Source: Paenibacillus sp. J5C2022
Lineage (GTDB): Bacteria > Bacillota > Bacilli > Paenibacillales > Paenibacillaceae
Assembly (NCBI RefSeq): GCF_025567625.1
Contig: NZ_JAOQJC010000011.1
Coordinates: 1-64,000 of the forward strand
DNA: 64,000 nucleotides
Direction of reading: 5' to 3'
Each line of letters begins with the position of its first letter. The stretch's first letter is position 1. Both the position numbers and the translations under genes were made by a program. Of this stretch, positions 36,409 to 44,576 are shown piece by piece. Under the pieces are notes generated by a model. That model did no database searches, was not told the origin of the DNA, and worked only from the letters and a program-made list of their open reading frames with translations.

Positions 36409-38637
36409 TTGACGCATACGATAGAGCAAGAGACGAACGGCAAGGTGCAATTATCGGATGAAGAGAGAGCGGCTGAGCTCGCCAGAATCATGAGCGGCAT
36501 AGCCGCCGAGAGCAGTATTCCCATTAGCAAAGTGAAAGCGGCAGTCTCTCTGATGGACGAGGGCAACACTATTCCGTTCATTGCCCGATACCGCAAAGAG
36601 ATGACGGGAGAGCTGGATGAGAATCAACTGCGGCTTATCGAGGAGAAGCTGCAATATATGCGCAATCTGGAGGAGCGCAAGCGCGAGGTTATTCGCTTGA
36701 TCAATGAGCAGGGCAAGCTTACGGACGAGCTGCGAACAGGTATTGAGCGGGCCGTCAAGCTGCAGGAGGTCGAGGATCTGTACCGCCCTTACCGCCAGAA
36801 GCGGAAGACGCGCGCCAGCGTGGCGAAGGAGAAGGGGCTTGAGCCGCTCGCTCAGTGGCTGTGGGCGCAGCCGCGCCAAGGCAATCCGTTAGCGGAAGCC
36901 GCTTCCTATGTGAATGACGAGAAGGGAGTGTCTTCAGCAGAGGAAGCTCTGCAAGGGGCGATGGATATTCTGGCGGAGAACTTCGCCGATGACGCGGCGA
37001 TCCGCTCCTGGGTGCGGAAATTCACCTTCGATCAATCTTTGCTTCGTACGGAAGCTAAGAATGGGGGCGAAGAATCCGTATACGAGATGTATTACAGCTA
37101 TCAGGAGCCTGTGCGGAAGCTGCCGCCGCATCGCGTGCTGGCCATTAATCGCGGCGAGCGTGAAGAAGTACTGCGCGTATCGTTCGATACGCCTGTGGAG
37201 CGCATCCATGACCATATGAAGCGCAAGCTGCTCAGGAACGGAACGGCGGCAGAGGTGCGCCAGACGCTGGAAGCGGTCATCGAAGATGCTTACAAGCGGC
37301 TGATCGCCCCATCAATCGAGCGTGAGGTGCGGGCAGAGCTGACGGAGAAGGCGGAGGAGCATGCCATAACGATTTTCTCAGAGAATCTTCGCAATCTGCT
37401 GCTTCAACCTCCGGTACGAGGCAAAGTTGTGCTTGGTGTCGACCCGGCTTACCGCACCGGCTGCAAGCTGGCGGTCGTGGACGATACCGGCAAGCTGATG
37501 GAAGTGGCGGTATGCTATCCGACGCCACCGAACAATCGGGTTGCCGAAGCAGAGAAGCTGGTTGGCGGCTTTATTGACAAGTATATGGTCGAGCTGATCG
37601 TCATTGGCAACGGCACGGCTTCGCGCGAGACGGAGCAGTTCATCGCCGGTCTGATCAGCAAGCGCGTATCCTCCGAATTGCAATATATTATCGTCAATGA
37701 AGCGGGCGCGAGCGTGTATTCTGCATCCAAGCTGGCAGCGGAGGAATTCCCGAAGCTGGACGTAGCGGAGCGCAGCGCAGTCTCCATTGCTCGCCGCCTG
37801 CAGGACCCGCTGGCCGAGCTCGTCAAGATTGAACCGAAGGCAATCGGAGTCGGTCAGTACCAGCATGACGTCAGCCAGAAGCGGCTGGATGAGAGTCTGG
37901 GCGGCGTCGTGGAATCCGCCGTTAACCATGTCGGGGTCGATGTCAACACGGCGTCGGCGTCGCTGCTCGCATACGTTGCAGGGGTCAATGCTACGGTGGC
38001 GAAGAATATCGTGAAGTACCGCGAAGAGAACGGACGCTTTCAGAAGCGGGCGCAGCTGCAGAAGGTGCCGCGGCTCGGAGCAAAGTCCTATGAGCAGTGC
38101 ATCGGCTTTCTGCGCATACCGGAAGCAGTCAACCCGCTGGATCATACGCCGATTCATCCGGAATCGTATGCAGTCGTCGATGAGCTGTTCAAGCAGCTCG
38201 GACTGAAGCTGAACGATCTGCGGTCGGACAGTGTGCGGGAGAAGCTGACGGCAATCGAAGTGGAGACAACGGCGGCCTCTCTCGGCGTAGGCGTGCCTAC
38301 ACTGCGGGATATTGTCGATAGCTTGTTGAAGCCGGGACGCGATCCGCGCGAGGAGCTTCCTCCGCCTATCTTCCATACCGACGTGCTGAATATTGAAGAT
38401 TTGACGCCCGGAATGGAGCTGCAGGGCACAGTGCGCAATGTCATAGACTTCGGAGCATTCGTCGACATCGGCATCAAAAATGACGGACTCGTCCATATTT
38501 CCCAGCTCAGCGACCGATTCGTCAAGCATCCCATGGACGTCGTGTCCGTCGGCGACAATGTGACGGTATGGGTGCTCAGCGCAGATGTGAAGAAAGGCCG
38601 CGTCAGCTTGACGATGAAGAAGCCAAACGCCAAATAG
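36409..38637 (+). CDS. tex: Tex family RNA-binding transcription accessory protein
   Basis: 742 aa with the Tex layout: N-terminal helical region (IPFIARYRKEMTGELDENQL near 60), a YqgF/RNase H-like domain (LGVDPAYRTGCKLAVVDDTG near 342), a helix-hairpin-helix region (NTASASLLAYVAGVNATVAKN) and a C-terminal S1 RNA-binding domain (GTVRNVIDFGAFVDIG near 668). It starts with TTG at 36409. In Bacillus the homologue (YdcI) lies near the sprT-like gene ydcK and tRNA genes; the same neighbourhood is seen here (sprT at 40.8 kb, tRNAs at 41.3 kb). Confidence 0.93.
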   Translation: MTHTIEQETNGKVQLSDEERAAELARIMSGIAAESSIPISKVKAAVSLMDEGNTIPFIARYRKEMTGELDENQLRLIEEKLQYMRNLEERKREVIRLINEQGKLTDELRTGIERAVKLQEVEDLYRPYRQKRKTRASVAKEKGLEPLAQWLWAQPRQGNPLAEAASYVNDEKGVSSAEEALQGAMDILAENFADDAAIRSWVRKFTFDQSLLRTEAKNGGEESVYEMYYSYQEPVRKLPPHRVLAINRGEREEVLRVSFDTPVERIHDHMKRKLLRNGTAAEVRQTLEAVIEDAYKRLIAPSIEREVRAELTEKAEEHAITIFSENLRNLLLQPPVRGKVVLGVDPAYRTGCKLAVVDDTGKLMEVAVCYPTPPNNRVAEAEKLVGGFIDKYMVELIVIGNGTASRETEQFIAGLISKRVSSELQYIIVNEAGASVYSASKLAAEEFPKLDVAERSAVSIARRLQDPLAELVKIEPKAIGVGQYQHDVSQKRLDESLGGVVESAVNHVGVDVNTASASLLAYVAGVNATVAKNIVKYREENGRFQKRAQLQKVPRLGAKSYEQCIGFLRIPEAVNPLDHTPIHPESYAVVDELFKQLGLKLNDLRSDSVREKLTAIEVETTAASLGVGVPTLRDIVDSLLKPGRDPREELPPPIFHTDVLNIEDLTPGMELQGTVRNVIDFGAFVDIGIKNDGLVHISQLSDRFVKHPMDVVSVGDNVTVWVLSADVKKGRVSLTMKKPNAK

Positions 38638-38697
38638 GAGCCGTATAGAGTGAGTTGATTTCAAAAATTTGTTACCTAATTTCAATTAGTTAGTTAA

Positions 38698-38726
38698 TTG
38701 ACATTCCTCCGAAGGGCGATTATACT
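38698..38726 (+). promoter_or_regulatory. Sigma-A promoter with flanking inverted sequence, upstream of nitroreductase
   Basis: TTGACA (38698-38703) and TATACT (38721-38726) are 17 bp apart. Flanking it are AATTTCAA near 38679 and the complementary TTGAAATT near 38751, possibly paired repressor sites. Regulation by a redox or MarR-type repressor would be a guess. Confidence 0.7.
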
Positions 38727-38785
38727 GTAAAAATGAAAGTTACAGTTAGGTTGAAATTCAACAAAAGTTTTGAGGAGGATATAAA

Positions 38786-39448
38786 ATGACAACATCAGTG
38801 GAAATGAAGGAACAAATAAATCAACAAGCTGCGGCGTTTATCGATGTGCTGGAGGGGCGCCGTTCCGTTCGTAAATATGACAGCAGCTATGTGATACCGG
38901 AAGAGGAAATTCGCGAGCTGTTGGCTACGGCAACGAAGGCGCCGTCTTCATCCAACATGCAGCCATGGCGTTTTCTTGTCGTGACGGATGCGGAACTGAA
39001 ACAGAAGCTGCTCCCGATCGCCTGGAATCAGCAGCAAGTGGCCGAGGCTTCCGCCATCGTTATTGTAATGGCTGACTTGAAGATGTACGAGCGCGCTGAA
39101 GAAATTTACAGCTCGGCGGTTGCTGCAGGCTACATGACGGAAGAGATCAAAAACACGATGATTGCCAACTCCACCAATTTGTATCAAGGTCTTCCGGATG
39201 AGCGTCTGAAGGAAATTGTCGTCTTCGACACAGGACTTGTAGCTATGCAGCTCATGCTTGCAGTCCGTGCCAAAGGCTATGATACTGTTCCGATGGGCGG
39301 TTATGACCGTGACGCAGTGAAAGCTATGTTCAGCATTCCTGACCGCTACTTGCCGACGCTGATGCTGCCAATCGGCAAGGCCGCTGCTCCAGGACATCCT
39401 ACGACACGTCTGGCGGTAGAGGACATCTCGTTCTTTAACGGAATGTAA
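38786..39448 (+). CDS. Nitroreductase family protein (FMN-dependent)
   Basis: 220 aa. FMN-binding signatures: RRSVRKYDSSYVIPEEEIREL near the N-terminus and TKAPSSSNMQPWRFLV near 57-72; the C-terminal LPTLMLPIGKAA is the family's last strand. It probably reduces nitro compounds or quinones with NAD(P)H. A GAGGAGG site lies 9 bp before the ATG. It has its own consensus promoter and terminator, so it is monocistronic. Confidence 0.88.
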   Translation: MTTSVEMKEQINQQAAAFIDVLEGRRSVRKYDSSYVIPEEEIRELLATATKAPSSSNMQPWRFLVVTDAELKQKLLPIAWNQQQVAEASAIVIVMADLKMYERAEEIYSSAVAAGYMTEEIKNTMIANSTNLYQGLPDERLKEIVVFDTGLVAMQLMLAVRAKGYDTVPMGGYDRDAVKAMFSIPDRYLPTLMLPIGKAAAPGHPTTRLAVEDISFFNGM

Positions 39449-39450
39449 CT

Positions 39451-39487
39451 GGGATTATCGCTCAGAACGGTCACGTAGTCCCTCACA
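39451..39487. repeat. Single copy of a dispersed hairpin repeat
   Basis: GGGATTATCGCTCA then GGTCACGTAGTCCC: the arms pair and the core resembles the units at 50907-51035 (TCGCTCA, then GGTCACATAG). See the finding on the shared core. Confidence 0.5.
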
Positions 39488-39525
39488 GTGCCTCTCGTCT
39501 CGCACGGATACAAGTGAGCAACCAT

Positions 39526-39564
39526 AAGTCGGCCCCCTTCTTGCATGAAGGAGGCCGACTTTTT
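39526..39564 (+). terminator. Terminator of the nitroreductase gene
   Basis: AAGTCGGCCCCCTTC (39526-39540) and GAAGGAGGCCGACTT (39547-39561), with one mismatch and a 6-nt loop, followed by TTTAC. Confidence 0.85.
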
Positions 39565-39680
39565 ACTGTATATGGATTTTTAGGACGAGCGGACGGGAAT
39601 CCTCTCCTTTCAATGGAGCAGATGAAAGTCCGCTTTGCCCGAAATCCCTCTTGCGGGGAAACAAGGGCAAACAAATGTGC

Positions 39681-40041
39681 TATAATTTACTTGTGCGCAC
39701 CTTGAAAACTGAACATATGCGGTTGTGACAAGAATGGCTTTGTCAAGTAAAATGTTCAAGCTACCCGACGTACTAAGCTGTGAGCGTAACCCGATGCAAC
39801 GAATAAAGCGAATGTACGCTGTTGCATCAATTGTCAGCAGGCCAGGAACTGGCCTTCAAGGAGGGACGAGGTTACGAGTCCCGATGATTTGAGAAGCTTG
39901 TCAATTCATTGACGAGAGGTTCACTTATCGAGATGCTCGATATCATGTTAGCGATATAACCAACCTGATGCTTGCGAAGCGATTCCGCTCTGACAAGCAT
40001 TCAGATCGCACTTCCTCGAAAGGCTTCGATAGAAGAATTTC
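39681..40041 (+). ncRNA. Candidate structured non-coding RNA or rRNA-spacer-like leader
   Basis: No gene fits in this ~360-bp stretch. An extended -10 (TGCTATAAT, 39678-39686) is followed by CACCTTGAAAACTGAAC, which resembles the boxA-type sequence of Bacillus rRNA leaders and spacers, and then by TCAAGCTAC, similar to the start of 23S rRNA. Several hairpins follow: GATGCAAC with GTTGCATC, GGCCAG with CTGGCC, GGGAC with GTCCC, and GCTTG with CAAGC. Direction is inferred from the promoter-like element. It could also be a decayed rRNA-operon fragment. Confidence 0.35.
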
Positions 40042-40188
40042 TTACGGTATAAACGTTTCACTCTGCTTCTTCGGAGTCTGCTTCGTCCGGTAGAAATACC
40101 AGCAATCGTTCAACAGCTTGATCTGCCGCCGGTCCTTCTGCAGGAATGCCCGCATCAGTTGATTGCAAAGCCACTGTGGCATGCGCAT
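40042..40188 (-). CDS. cmpA: Cortex morphogenetic protein CmpA-like small protein
   Basis: A 48-aa reading frame, too short for most gene finders. It begins MRMPQWLCNQLMRAFLQKD and continues with QIKLLNDCWYFYR, matching the pattern of B. subtilis CmpA (37 aa, starting MPxWLKKQ with a QIKLLNQCWYFYR-type segment). CmpA is a quality-control factor in spore envelope assembly that acts through ClpXP on SpoIVA. The start at 40188 is six bases after GGAGG; a second ATG at 40182 would give the classic MPxWL start. A larger overlapping frame (40058-40318) on the same strand is a shadow. The tail is about ten residues longer than in Bacillus. Confidence 0.85.
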   Translation of the reverse strand: MRMPQWLCNQLMRAFLQKDRRQIKLLNDCWYFYRTKQTPKKQSETFIP

Positions 40189-40339
40189 CGTCCACCTCCC
40201 GCGCCTTAACCTGTTGTTCTATTACCATATGGGCAAGAGAGGGCTTCTGTGCATGTCTGTTGCAAATAACTGTGAATAACTGCTTCTTACAAGCATCTAT
40301 TTTTCGTGCAGCCTGCATTCCTGTATTGCTCGCCTCAAC

Positions 40340-40708
40340 TTAAAGCCCTGCCTGCTCCTCTTCCTCCAGCTCTTCGTACCATTGCTCCAACTGCGCTTGA
40401 AGAGCGCGGATCTCGGTAAGCAGGGAAATAAGAGGGTAGGACTTCTCCTGGATGGAAGCGAAGCTCTGCTCCAGCTCATTCATATAGGTTAGTCCATGGT
40501 GGATATTAACGCTCCTGTCATGCAGATCGACGTTGTCGCATTCCGCGATGGCATAAGGCAAGGCTGGAACGCCCTCTGCCGTCAATTTATCGATTTCTTT
40601 ATGAAGACGCAAGTTCAGCGCACTAAGCTGGTAGGCGTGTGACTGCGGCATCTCCACGAAGCTGATCTCGTCCTGCTGTTTCATTATTACGTAGCGCATC
40701 GTTGCCAT
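40340..40708 (-). CDS. Hypothetical protein, helical
   Basis: 122 aa, unrecognised. It appears mostly helical, with a C-terminal coiled-coil-like segment (LLTEIRALQAQLEQWYEELEEE) and a central DRSVNIHHGLTYM. No membrane segment or signal peptide. A GGGGAG sequence lies about 12 bp upstream of the ATG. It is divergent from sprT and downstream on the minus strand is cmpA, so it could be transcribed with cmpA; the gap is about 150 bp. Confidence 0.7.
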   Translation of the reverse strand: MATMRYVIMKQQDEISFVEMPQSHAYQLSALNLRLHKEIDKLTAEGVPALPYAIAECDNVDLHDRSVNIHHGLTYMNELEQSFASIQEKSYPLISLLTEIRALQAQLEQWYEELEEEEQAGL

Positions 40709-40816
40709 AATTGTATTGCTCTCCCCTTTACATGAATTGCTTTCGCATCCTGATTCCTACTTGACAGTGTAGCCTATAAAAGCGTTACAATTCAAGTAGT
40801 TTGGGGGAGTATAACG

Positions 40817-41296
40817 ATGGATAATAAACAACTGCAGCAATGGGTGGAGCGGGTATCGATGGCATGCTTCGGCAGGCCGTTTCTCCACAGGGCTACATTT
40901 AATGCGCGTTTAAAGGCGACTGGAGGACGTTATTTTACGGGCTCGCACGACATCGAGATCAGTCCGCATCAGTTGCAAGCCTTCGGGGCGGAGGAGACGG
41001 AGAAAATCATCAAGCACGAGCTGTGCCATTATCATCTCCATCTATTAAACCGGGGATACCGACATCGCGATCAGGACTTCAAGCACTTGCTGGCGCATGT
41101 GGGCGGGTCCCGATATTGTCAGACGCTTCCGGAGAGGGCGCAGAGCAAGGCTGTCGCTTACAAATACAAGCTAAAATGCGGGAGCTGCGGCATGGAATAT
41201 TTGCGCAAACGAAGAATGAATCCTGCGCGCTATGCGTGCGGCAATTGCCGTGGAAAATTAATATTACTTATGCTTGACAATAAGGACAAGGCGTGA
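40817..41296 (+). CDS. SprT-like metalloprotein with zinc ribbon
   Basis: 159 aa. The metalloprotease-type motif HELCHYH is at 67-73 and a C-terminal zinc ribbon has Cys121, Cys124, Cys141 and Cys144. This matches the SprT family (B. subtilis YdcK). Its biochemical role in Firmicutes is not established. A GGGGGAG site lies seven bases before the ATG. The tRNA promoter overlaps its last codons. Neighbours tex, cmpA and a tRNA cluster match the arrangement known near ydcK in Bacillus. Confidence 0.9.
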   Translation: MDNKQLQQWVERVSMACFGRPFLHRATFNARLKATGGRYFTGSHDIEISPHQLQAFGAEETEKIIKHELCHYHLHLLNRGYRHRDQDFKHLLAHVGGSRYCQTLPERAQSKAVAYKYKLKCGSCGMEYLRKRRMNPARYACGNCRGKLILLMLDNKDKA

Positions 41297-41302
41297 TAAA
41301 TT
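41274..41302 (+). promoter_or_regulatory. Promoter for tRNA-Asn/tRNA-Ser
   Basis: TTGACA (41274-41279) and TAAATT (41297-41302) with 17-bp spacing, overlapping the end of sprT and 23 bp before tRNA-Asn. Confidence 0.7.
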
Positions 41303-41324
41303 ATTAATTGTTCGCTTTGATTGT

Positions 41325-41400
41325 TCCCTGATAGCTCAGTTGGTAGAGCACACGGCTGTTAACCGTGTTGTCACAGGTTCGAGTCCTGTTCGGGGAGCCA
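41325..41400 (+). tRNA. tRNA-Asn (GTT)
   Basis: 76 nt with encoded CCA. Acceptor TCCCTGA pairs with TCGGGGA; anticodon stem CACGG/CCGTG with loop CTGTTAA. First of the cluster. Confidence 0.95.
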
Positions 41401-41406
41401 TTCTCT

Positions 41407-41497
41407 GGAGAAGTACCCAAGTGGCTCAAGGGGACCCTCTGCTAAGGGGTTAGACTGCGTAAGTGGTGCGAGGGTTCGAATCCCTCCTTCTCCGCCA
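41407..41497 (+). tRNA. tRNA-Ser (GCT)
   Basis: 91 nt with the long variable arm expected for serine and encoded CCA. Acceptor GGAGAAG pairs with CTTCTCC; anticodon loop CTGCTAA. Confidence 0.95.
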
Positions 41498-41529
41498 CAT
41501 TATTTCCAAGACATCACGAGTAACGGCAG

Positions 41530-41550
41530 GACCGTTCAGCGGTCTTTTTT
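41530..41550 (+). terminator. Terminator after tRNA-Ser
   Basis: GACCG TTCAG CGGTC followed by a TTTTTT run (41545-41550), splitting the cluster into two transcription units. Confidence 0.85.
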
Positions 41551-41618
41551 ATTTGCCTCATGATCTATTGAGGGGATAAGATGCCAAGTGATGGCGGGAA
41601 GAAAGCAAGAAAAAATGC

Positions 41619-41647
41619 TTGCAATATTGAGGACGAGTTGATATAAT
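41619..41647 (+). promoter_or_regulatory. Promoter for tRNA-Glu/Lys/Leu
   Basis: TTGCAA (41619-41624) and a perfect TATAAT (41642-41647) with 17-bp spacing. Confidence 0.75.
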
Positions 41648-41691
41648 AAATCTTGTCGCTCAAGAGCGAATGCTGTTGGAAAGTAGAATAT

Positions 41692-41766
41692 GGCCCGTTG
41701 GTCAAGGGGTTAAGACACCTCCCTTTCACGGAGGTAACAGGGGTTCGAATCCCCTACGGGTCACCA
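41692..41766 (+). tRNA. tRNA-Glu (TTC)
   Basis: 75 nt with CCA. Acceptor GGCCCGT pairs with ACGGGTC; anticodon loop CTTTCAC on stem CCTCC/GGAGG. Confidence 0.95.
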
Positions 41767-41817
41767 AACCATTCTTGGAATGAAACAGCTCTTATGAGTT
41801 GGTTTCAATCATCATGA

Positions 41818-41893
41818 GAGCCATTAGCTCAGTTGGTAGAGCACCTGACTTTTAATCAGGGTGTCGAAGGTTCGAGTCCTTCATGGCTCACCA
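41818..41893 (+). tRNA. tRNA-Lys (TTT)
   Basis: 76 nt with CCA. Acceptor GAGCCAT pairs with ATGGCTC; anticodon loop CTTTTAA. Confidence 0.95.
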
Positions 41894-41952
41894 GTTTTCT
41901 TCTTTCATGAAGAGGACGGGTATGAATGAAGGATGGCAATAACCCTAAATGT

Positions 41953-42038
41953 GCGGTAGTGGTGGAATGGCAGACACGCTATCTTGAGGGGGTAGTGGGC
42001 GTATGCCCGTGGAGGTTCGAGTCCTCTCTACCGCACCA
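41953..42038 (+). tRNA. tRNA-Leu (GAG), intact copy and probable integration target
   Basis: 86 nt with CCA and long variable arm. Acceptor GCGGTAG pairs with CTACCGC; anticodon loop TTGAGGG. The whole gene apart from CCA is repeated at 47079-47161 and its 3' half again near 49634, marking it as an att site. Confidence 0.95.
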
Positions 42039-42114
42039 TAACTTACTTTTCAACGATTTATGATGGTGAATTTAGATAGTGTGATTACCTTCACGCGATT
42101 CTGATAAATGAAAC

Positions 42115-42131
42115 CACTTTCTATTCAGAAC
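42115..42131 (+). repeat. Left member of 17-bp terminal inverted repeat of element A
   Basis: CACTTTCTATTCAGAAC, identical to the reverse complement of 47031-47047. It sits 77 bp inside the left tRNA-Leu and within the region before the recombinase, overlapping a hairpin (TCAGAA/TTCTGA). Possibly a recombinase arm site. Confidence 0.6.
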
Positions 42132-42159
42132 ACAATTCTGATTAGGGAGTGGTTTTTTC

Positions 42160-42731
42160 GTGTTATTACGATTCGCTATTTCTGACTTTAAGGATGTTCG
42201 TGAATACCGTAACTTATCCCCAAAAACAATCGCTTCGTATCTGTTGACCTTGAACGAATTTCAAGACTTCTGCGCTTCACAGGAGATTGTTAATGTTCAC
42301 GATGTTAGGCAGAGTAATGTGAAGTCGTATCTTTTACATTGCCAAAAGGAACGTAACAATAATCCAACCACCCGTAATTCGAAACTCCACACTCTAAAGA
42401 TTTTCTTTAACTACCTTCAAGAATCGGAAGTAATTGAACCTAAGGCAAATACGATTAAAGGGTTAATGTTCGTCAAAGAGGATATTCAAATTCAAACTTT
42501 CAACGACAATCATCTAAAGCAAATGCTAAATTACTATCGGCGTATTAAAGAGCGCTCACGCTCGTTTAACGCCTACAGGAACCACACAATTATCATTTTT
42601 CTTTCTCGGGACAGGTTGTAATGCTCAGGCATCGTCAATTGGCTATGACACAGAGGTATGTCAATTTGTTTGCTACAGAATTGAAGGAATTGGATAATAA
42701 ACACAATCCGCTGAATTCCATCGACTTGTAA
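42160..42731 (+). pseudogene. Tyrosine recombinase/integrase, internally deleted
   Basis: Starts with GTG 42160 after GGGAGTGG. Residues 1-145 are a SAM-like core-binding domain (YRNLSPKTIASYLLTL, NSKLHTLKIFFNYLQES). The frame stops at 42621 just after HTIIIFL; a frameshift and deletion join it to the protein's C-terminal end (MLRHRQLAMTQRYVNLF, 42621-42731), which carries the H-x2-Y-like catalytic tyrosine region. The R and first H of the active site are missing, so the enzyme cannot work. Its place beside a tRNA-Leu matches integrases of the ICEBs1 type. Confidence 0.85.
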
Positions 42732-42744
42732 GACGGTGAACAAC

Positions 42745-42984
42745 ATGGCTAAAGAATAGTTGGAGAATGCGATTAGTATGAAACGCTTAATGTGGGTTAT
42801 GGACGATGAAACATTTGATCAATTGTTTAAGGTTATGAAAGTCCATTTAGAGTTAGCCAAGGAACATGGGCATAAAGATACTTCAAGAGAGCGTAGACAA
42901 GCCATTATGCTTGAAATTGAAGGCCTACGCCAGCAACGTGTAAGAATCATTACAAATTACATCAATTCAAAGGGAGAGATTTAA
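42745..42984 (+). pseudogene. Small element-borne gene interrupted by an in-frame TAG
   Basis: ATG at 42745 with GGTGA upstream; codon five is TAG (42757-42759), after which 74 codons continue in frame to TAA 42984: helical and charged (FDQLFKVMKVHLELAKEH, RERRQAIMLEIEGLRQQR). If CAG were read at that codon an 79-aa protein would result. Translation could restart at ATG 42778. Function unknown. Confidence 0.6.
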
Positions 42985-42986
42985 TT

Positions 42987-43370
42987 TTGGCAGTAGTATT
43001 GACTATGACAATGGACGTTGAAGTGAAGGACATGAATGAAATGACCGCCGAAGAAGTTAATGCAATGTTTTTTAACACGATTGACAACGGCGGTAAACAG
43101 GGACTTCTCAATTATGTCTGGTTCATGACTCAAGAATCTTGAAGTCAAACTTATGAAGCGTTTGAGTATTACATTCGAAATGATGATGATGCTAAATTGT
43201 TCATTGATACTATTTTTGATGGCAGTATTGATGATTTTAGTGGCAATTTACAGCGGTATGTTGATAGGTATATCTACCCTACTGAATTCCAGTGATTTGA
43301 GTGCCATTTTGCAGAAGGTCAAGTGAAGCCAAGAAATTACCCATCTATTGATGAATTGATTAAATATTAA
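42987..43370 (+). pseudogene. 128-codon gene with two in-frame TGA codons
   Basis: TTG at 42987, after GGGAGAG and 2 bp past the previous stop codon. The same frame runs to TAA at 43368-43370, broken only by TGA at 43140 and 43293. Segments read NAMFFNTIDNGGKQGLLNYV, YEAFEYYIRNDDDAKLFIDT and PRNYPSIDELIKY, with consistent acidic, folded-protein character. Both stops fit TGG (Trp) codons changed by one G-to-A step. I do not recognise a family. Confidence 0.6.
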
Positions 43371-43543
43371 ATCACTTGATACGAAGTAGAAATATACACT
43401 TTTCTAAGAGTGCTTTTTCTTCATTTTTCTACAACTTTTAGACCACTATCCTAATTTATTTCTCATTCCGACATAGTTCGACAGAACTACTTCTGTGATT
43501 GTGCTACCATAACAAATGGAGAAATGAATTGGGGGGGATTGGA

Positions 43544-44506
43544 ATGAGAAAATACGCAGTCGGTTTTATTGCTGGAGCCTTACTAATGACTAGCGTTACA
43601 GTCTTTGCTGAGTCCGCGAAGGAGTATATTTTAACAAAGTTAAAATTTCCAGTGTTAGTTAACGGAAAAGAGTTTAAAAATGATGACCTTCCCTTCATGA
43701 ATTACAATGGGAATACATATGTGCCGCTTAAAATTACAGGAGATTTGTTGGGTGCTCCTGTGAAGTGGAACGAAGAATTAAAGAGAGTTGAAATCGGAAC
43801 TCGAGTTCCGATTGAAAAAGATGATATAGAGGTATTAGAAGAATATATGGAAGATGGAGAGCACCCTGCAATTAGATTTAAAAATGAAATCTATCTTTCG
43901 CTTCGAGATGGTGCTAGAGAATATGAAGTCTTTCCTATTTGGAATGATGAAACGAAGTCCATATCATTCGAAAATTCAGATGTTACACTGTTTATCAGTG
44001 ATAAACCTGAAATTAATACCGACGGATTCCTATATAATGGAATTTCATACATAAAAGAAAGTAAGTTCATACTATCTCATAACCAAGTCAAAGCAGTCAA
44101 TAAAAAAGCTGAGGATAAGTTACTAGAACAACAAAAAAATGATTTAGTAAAAATTGAAAAGGAATATCCTAATTTCAAGTCACTTTTTAAAATTGAACAT
44201 AAAACATTAACAACAGAAAATACTGTATATGTTCATGCTAATGCTCATGGAAGTAGTGCAGAGGATTTAGAAGATTTTTTCGAATATCTAAATCAATTAG
44301 GCGATTTGAAACAGAAGCTCATGGAGAAATTTTCTGTTGAGATACAGAAGCAGAATCCAGACTATCCATTGGATATTAGATTCAACTACTATGGTGCATA
44401 TAATCACTTTCTAGCAGACATTACTGTAAATATGGAGGGTACAATTGAAAATGCATTCGTAATGGAAATAGCTAATCCTAACCCAGACTCTTCAATATTA
44501 AATTAA
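43544..44506 (+). CDS. Secreted stalk-domain (copper amine oxidase N-terminal-like) protein
   Basis: 320 aa from the ATG at 43544, eight bases after a GGGGGGG stretch; an upstream frame start at 43499 has no such site. Signal peptide MRKYAVGFIAGALLMTSVTVFA, then a stalk domain (FPVLVNGKEFKNDDLPFMNYNGNTYVP... and LLGAPVKWNEELKRVEIG). The rest, about residues 115-320, is unrecognised, with an acidic region (SSAEDLEDFFEYLNQLGDL). It is intact though it lies inside a decayed element, so it may be expressed cargo. Related N-termini occur at 50339 and 57814. Confidence 0.8.
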   Translation: MRKYAVGFIAGALLMTSVTVFAESAKEYILTKLKFPVLVNGKEFKNDDLPFMNYNGNTYVPLKITGDLLGAPVKWNEELKRVEIGTRVPIEKDDIEVLEEYMEDGEHPAIRFKNEIYLSLRDGAREYEVFPIWNDETKSISFENSDVTLFISDKPEINTDGFLYNGISYIKESKFILSHNQVKAVNKKAEDKLLEQQKNDLVKIEKEYPNFKSLFKIEHKTLTTENTVYVHANAHGSSAEDLEDFFEYLNQLGDLKQKLMEKFSVEIQKQNPDYPLDIRFNYYGAYNHFLADITVNMEGTIENAFVMEIANPNPDSSILN

Positions 44507-44576
44507 CCTCAATTTCAACCGCCAATCAACGGCGGTTTTTCTTTACCCAAAAACCAAAATAATAGGAGCAATCACA

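Noticed and set aside
37378..38685. 435-codon minus-strand frame opposite tex
   Set aside because: Antisense shadow of a clear Tex protein.
39681..40041. tmRNA, RNase P RNA or 6S RNA
   Set aside because: None of the conserved signatures of these RNAs could be found; left as an unassigned structured region.
40058..40318. 86-codon minus-strand frame between tex and sprT regions
   Set aside because: No usable ribosome site; the frame beside it encodes a recognisable CmpA homologue with a good site.
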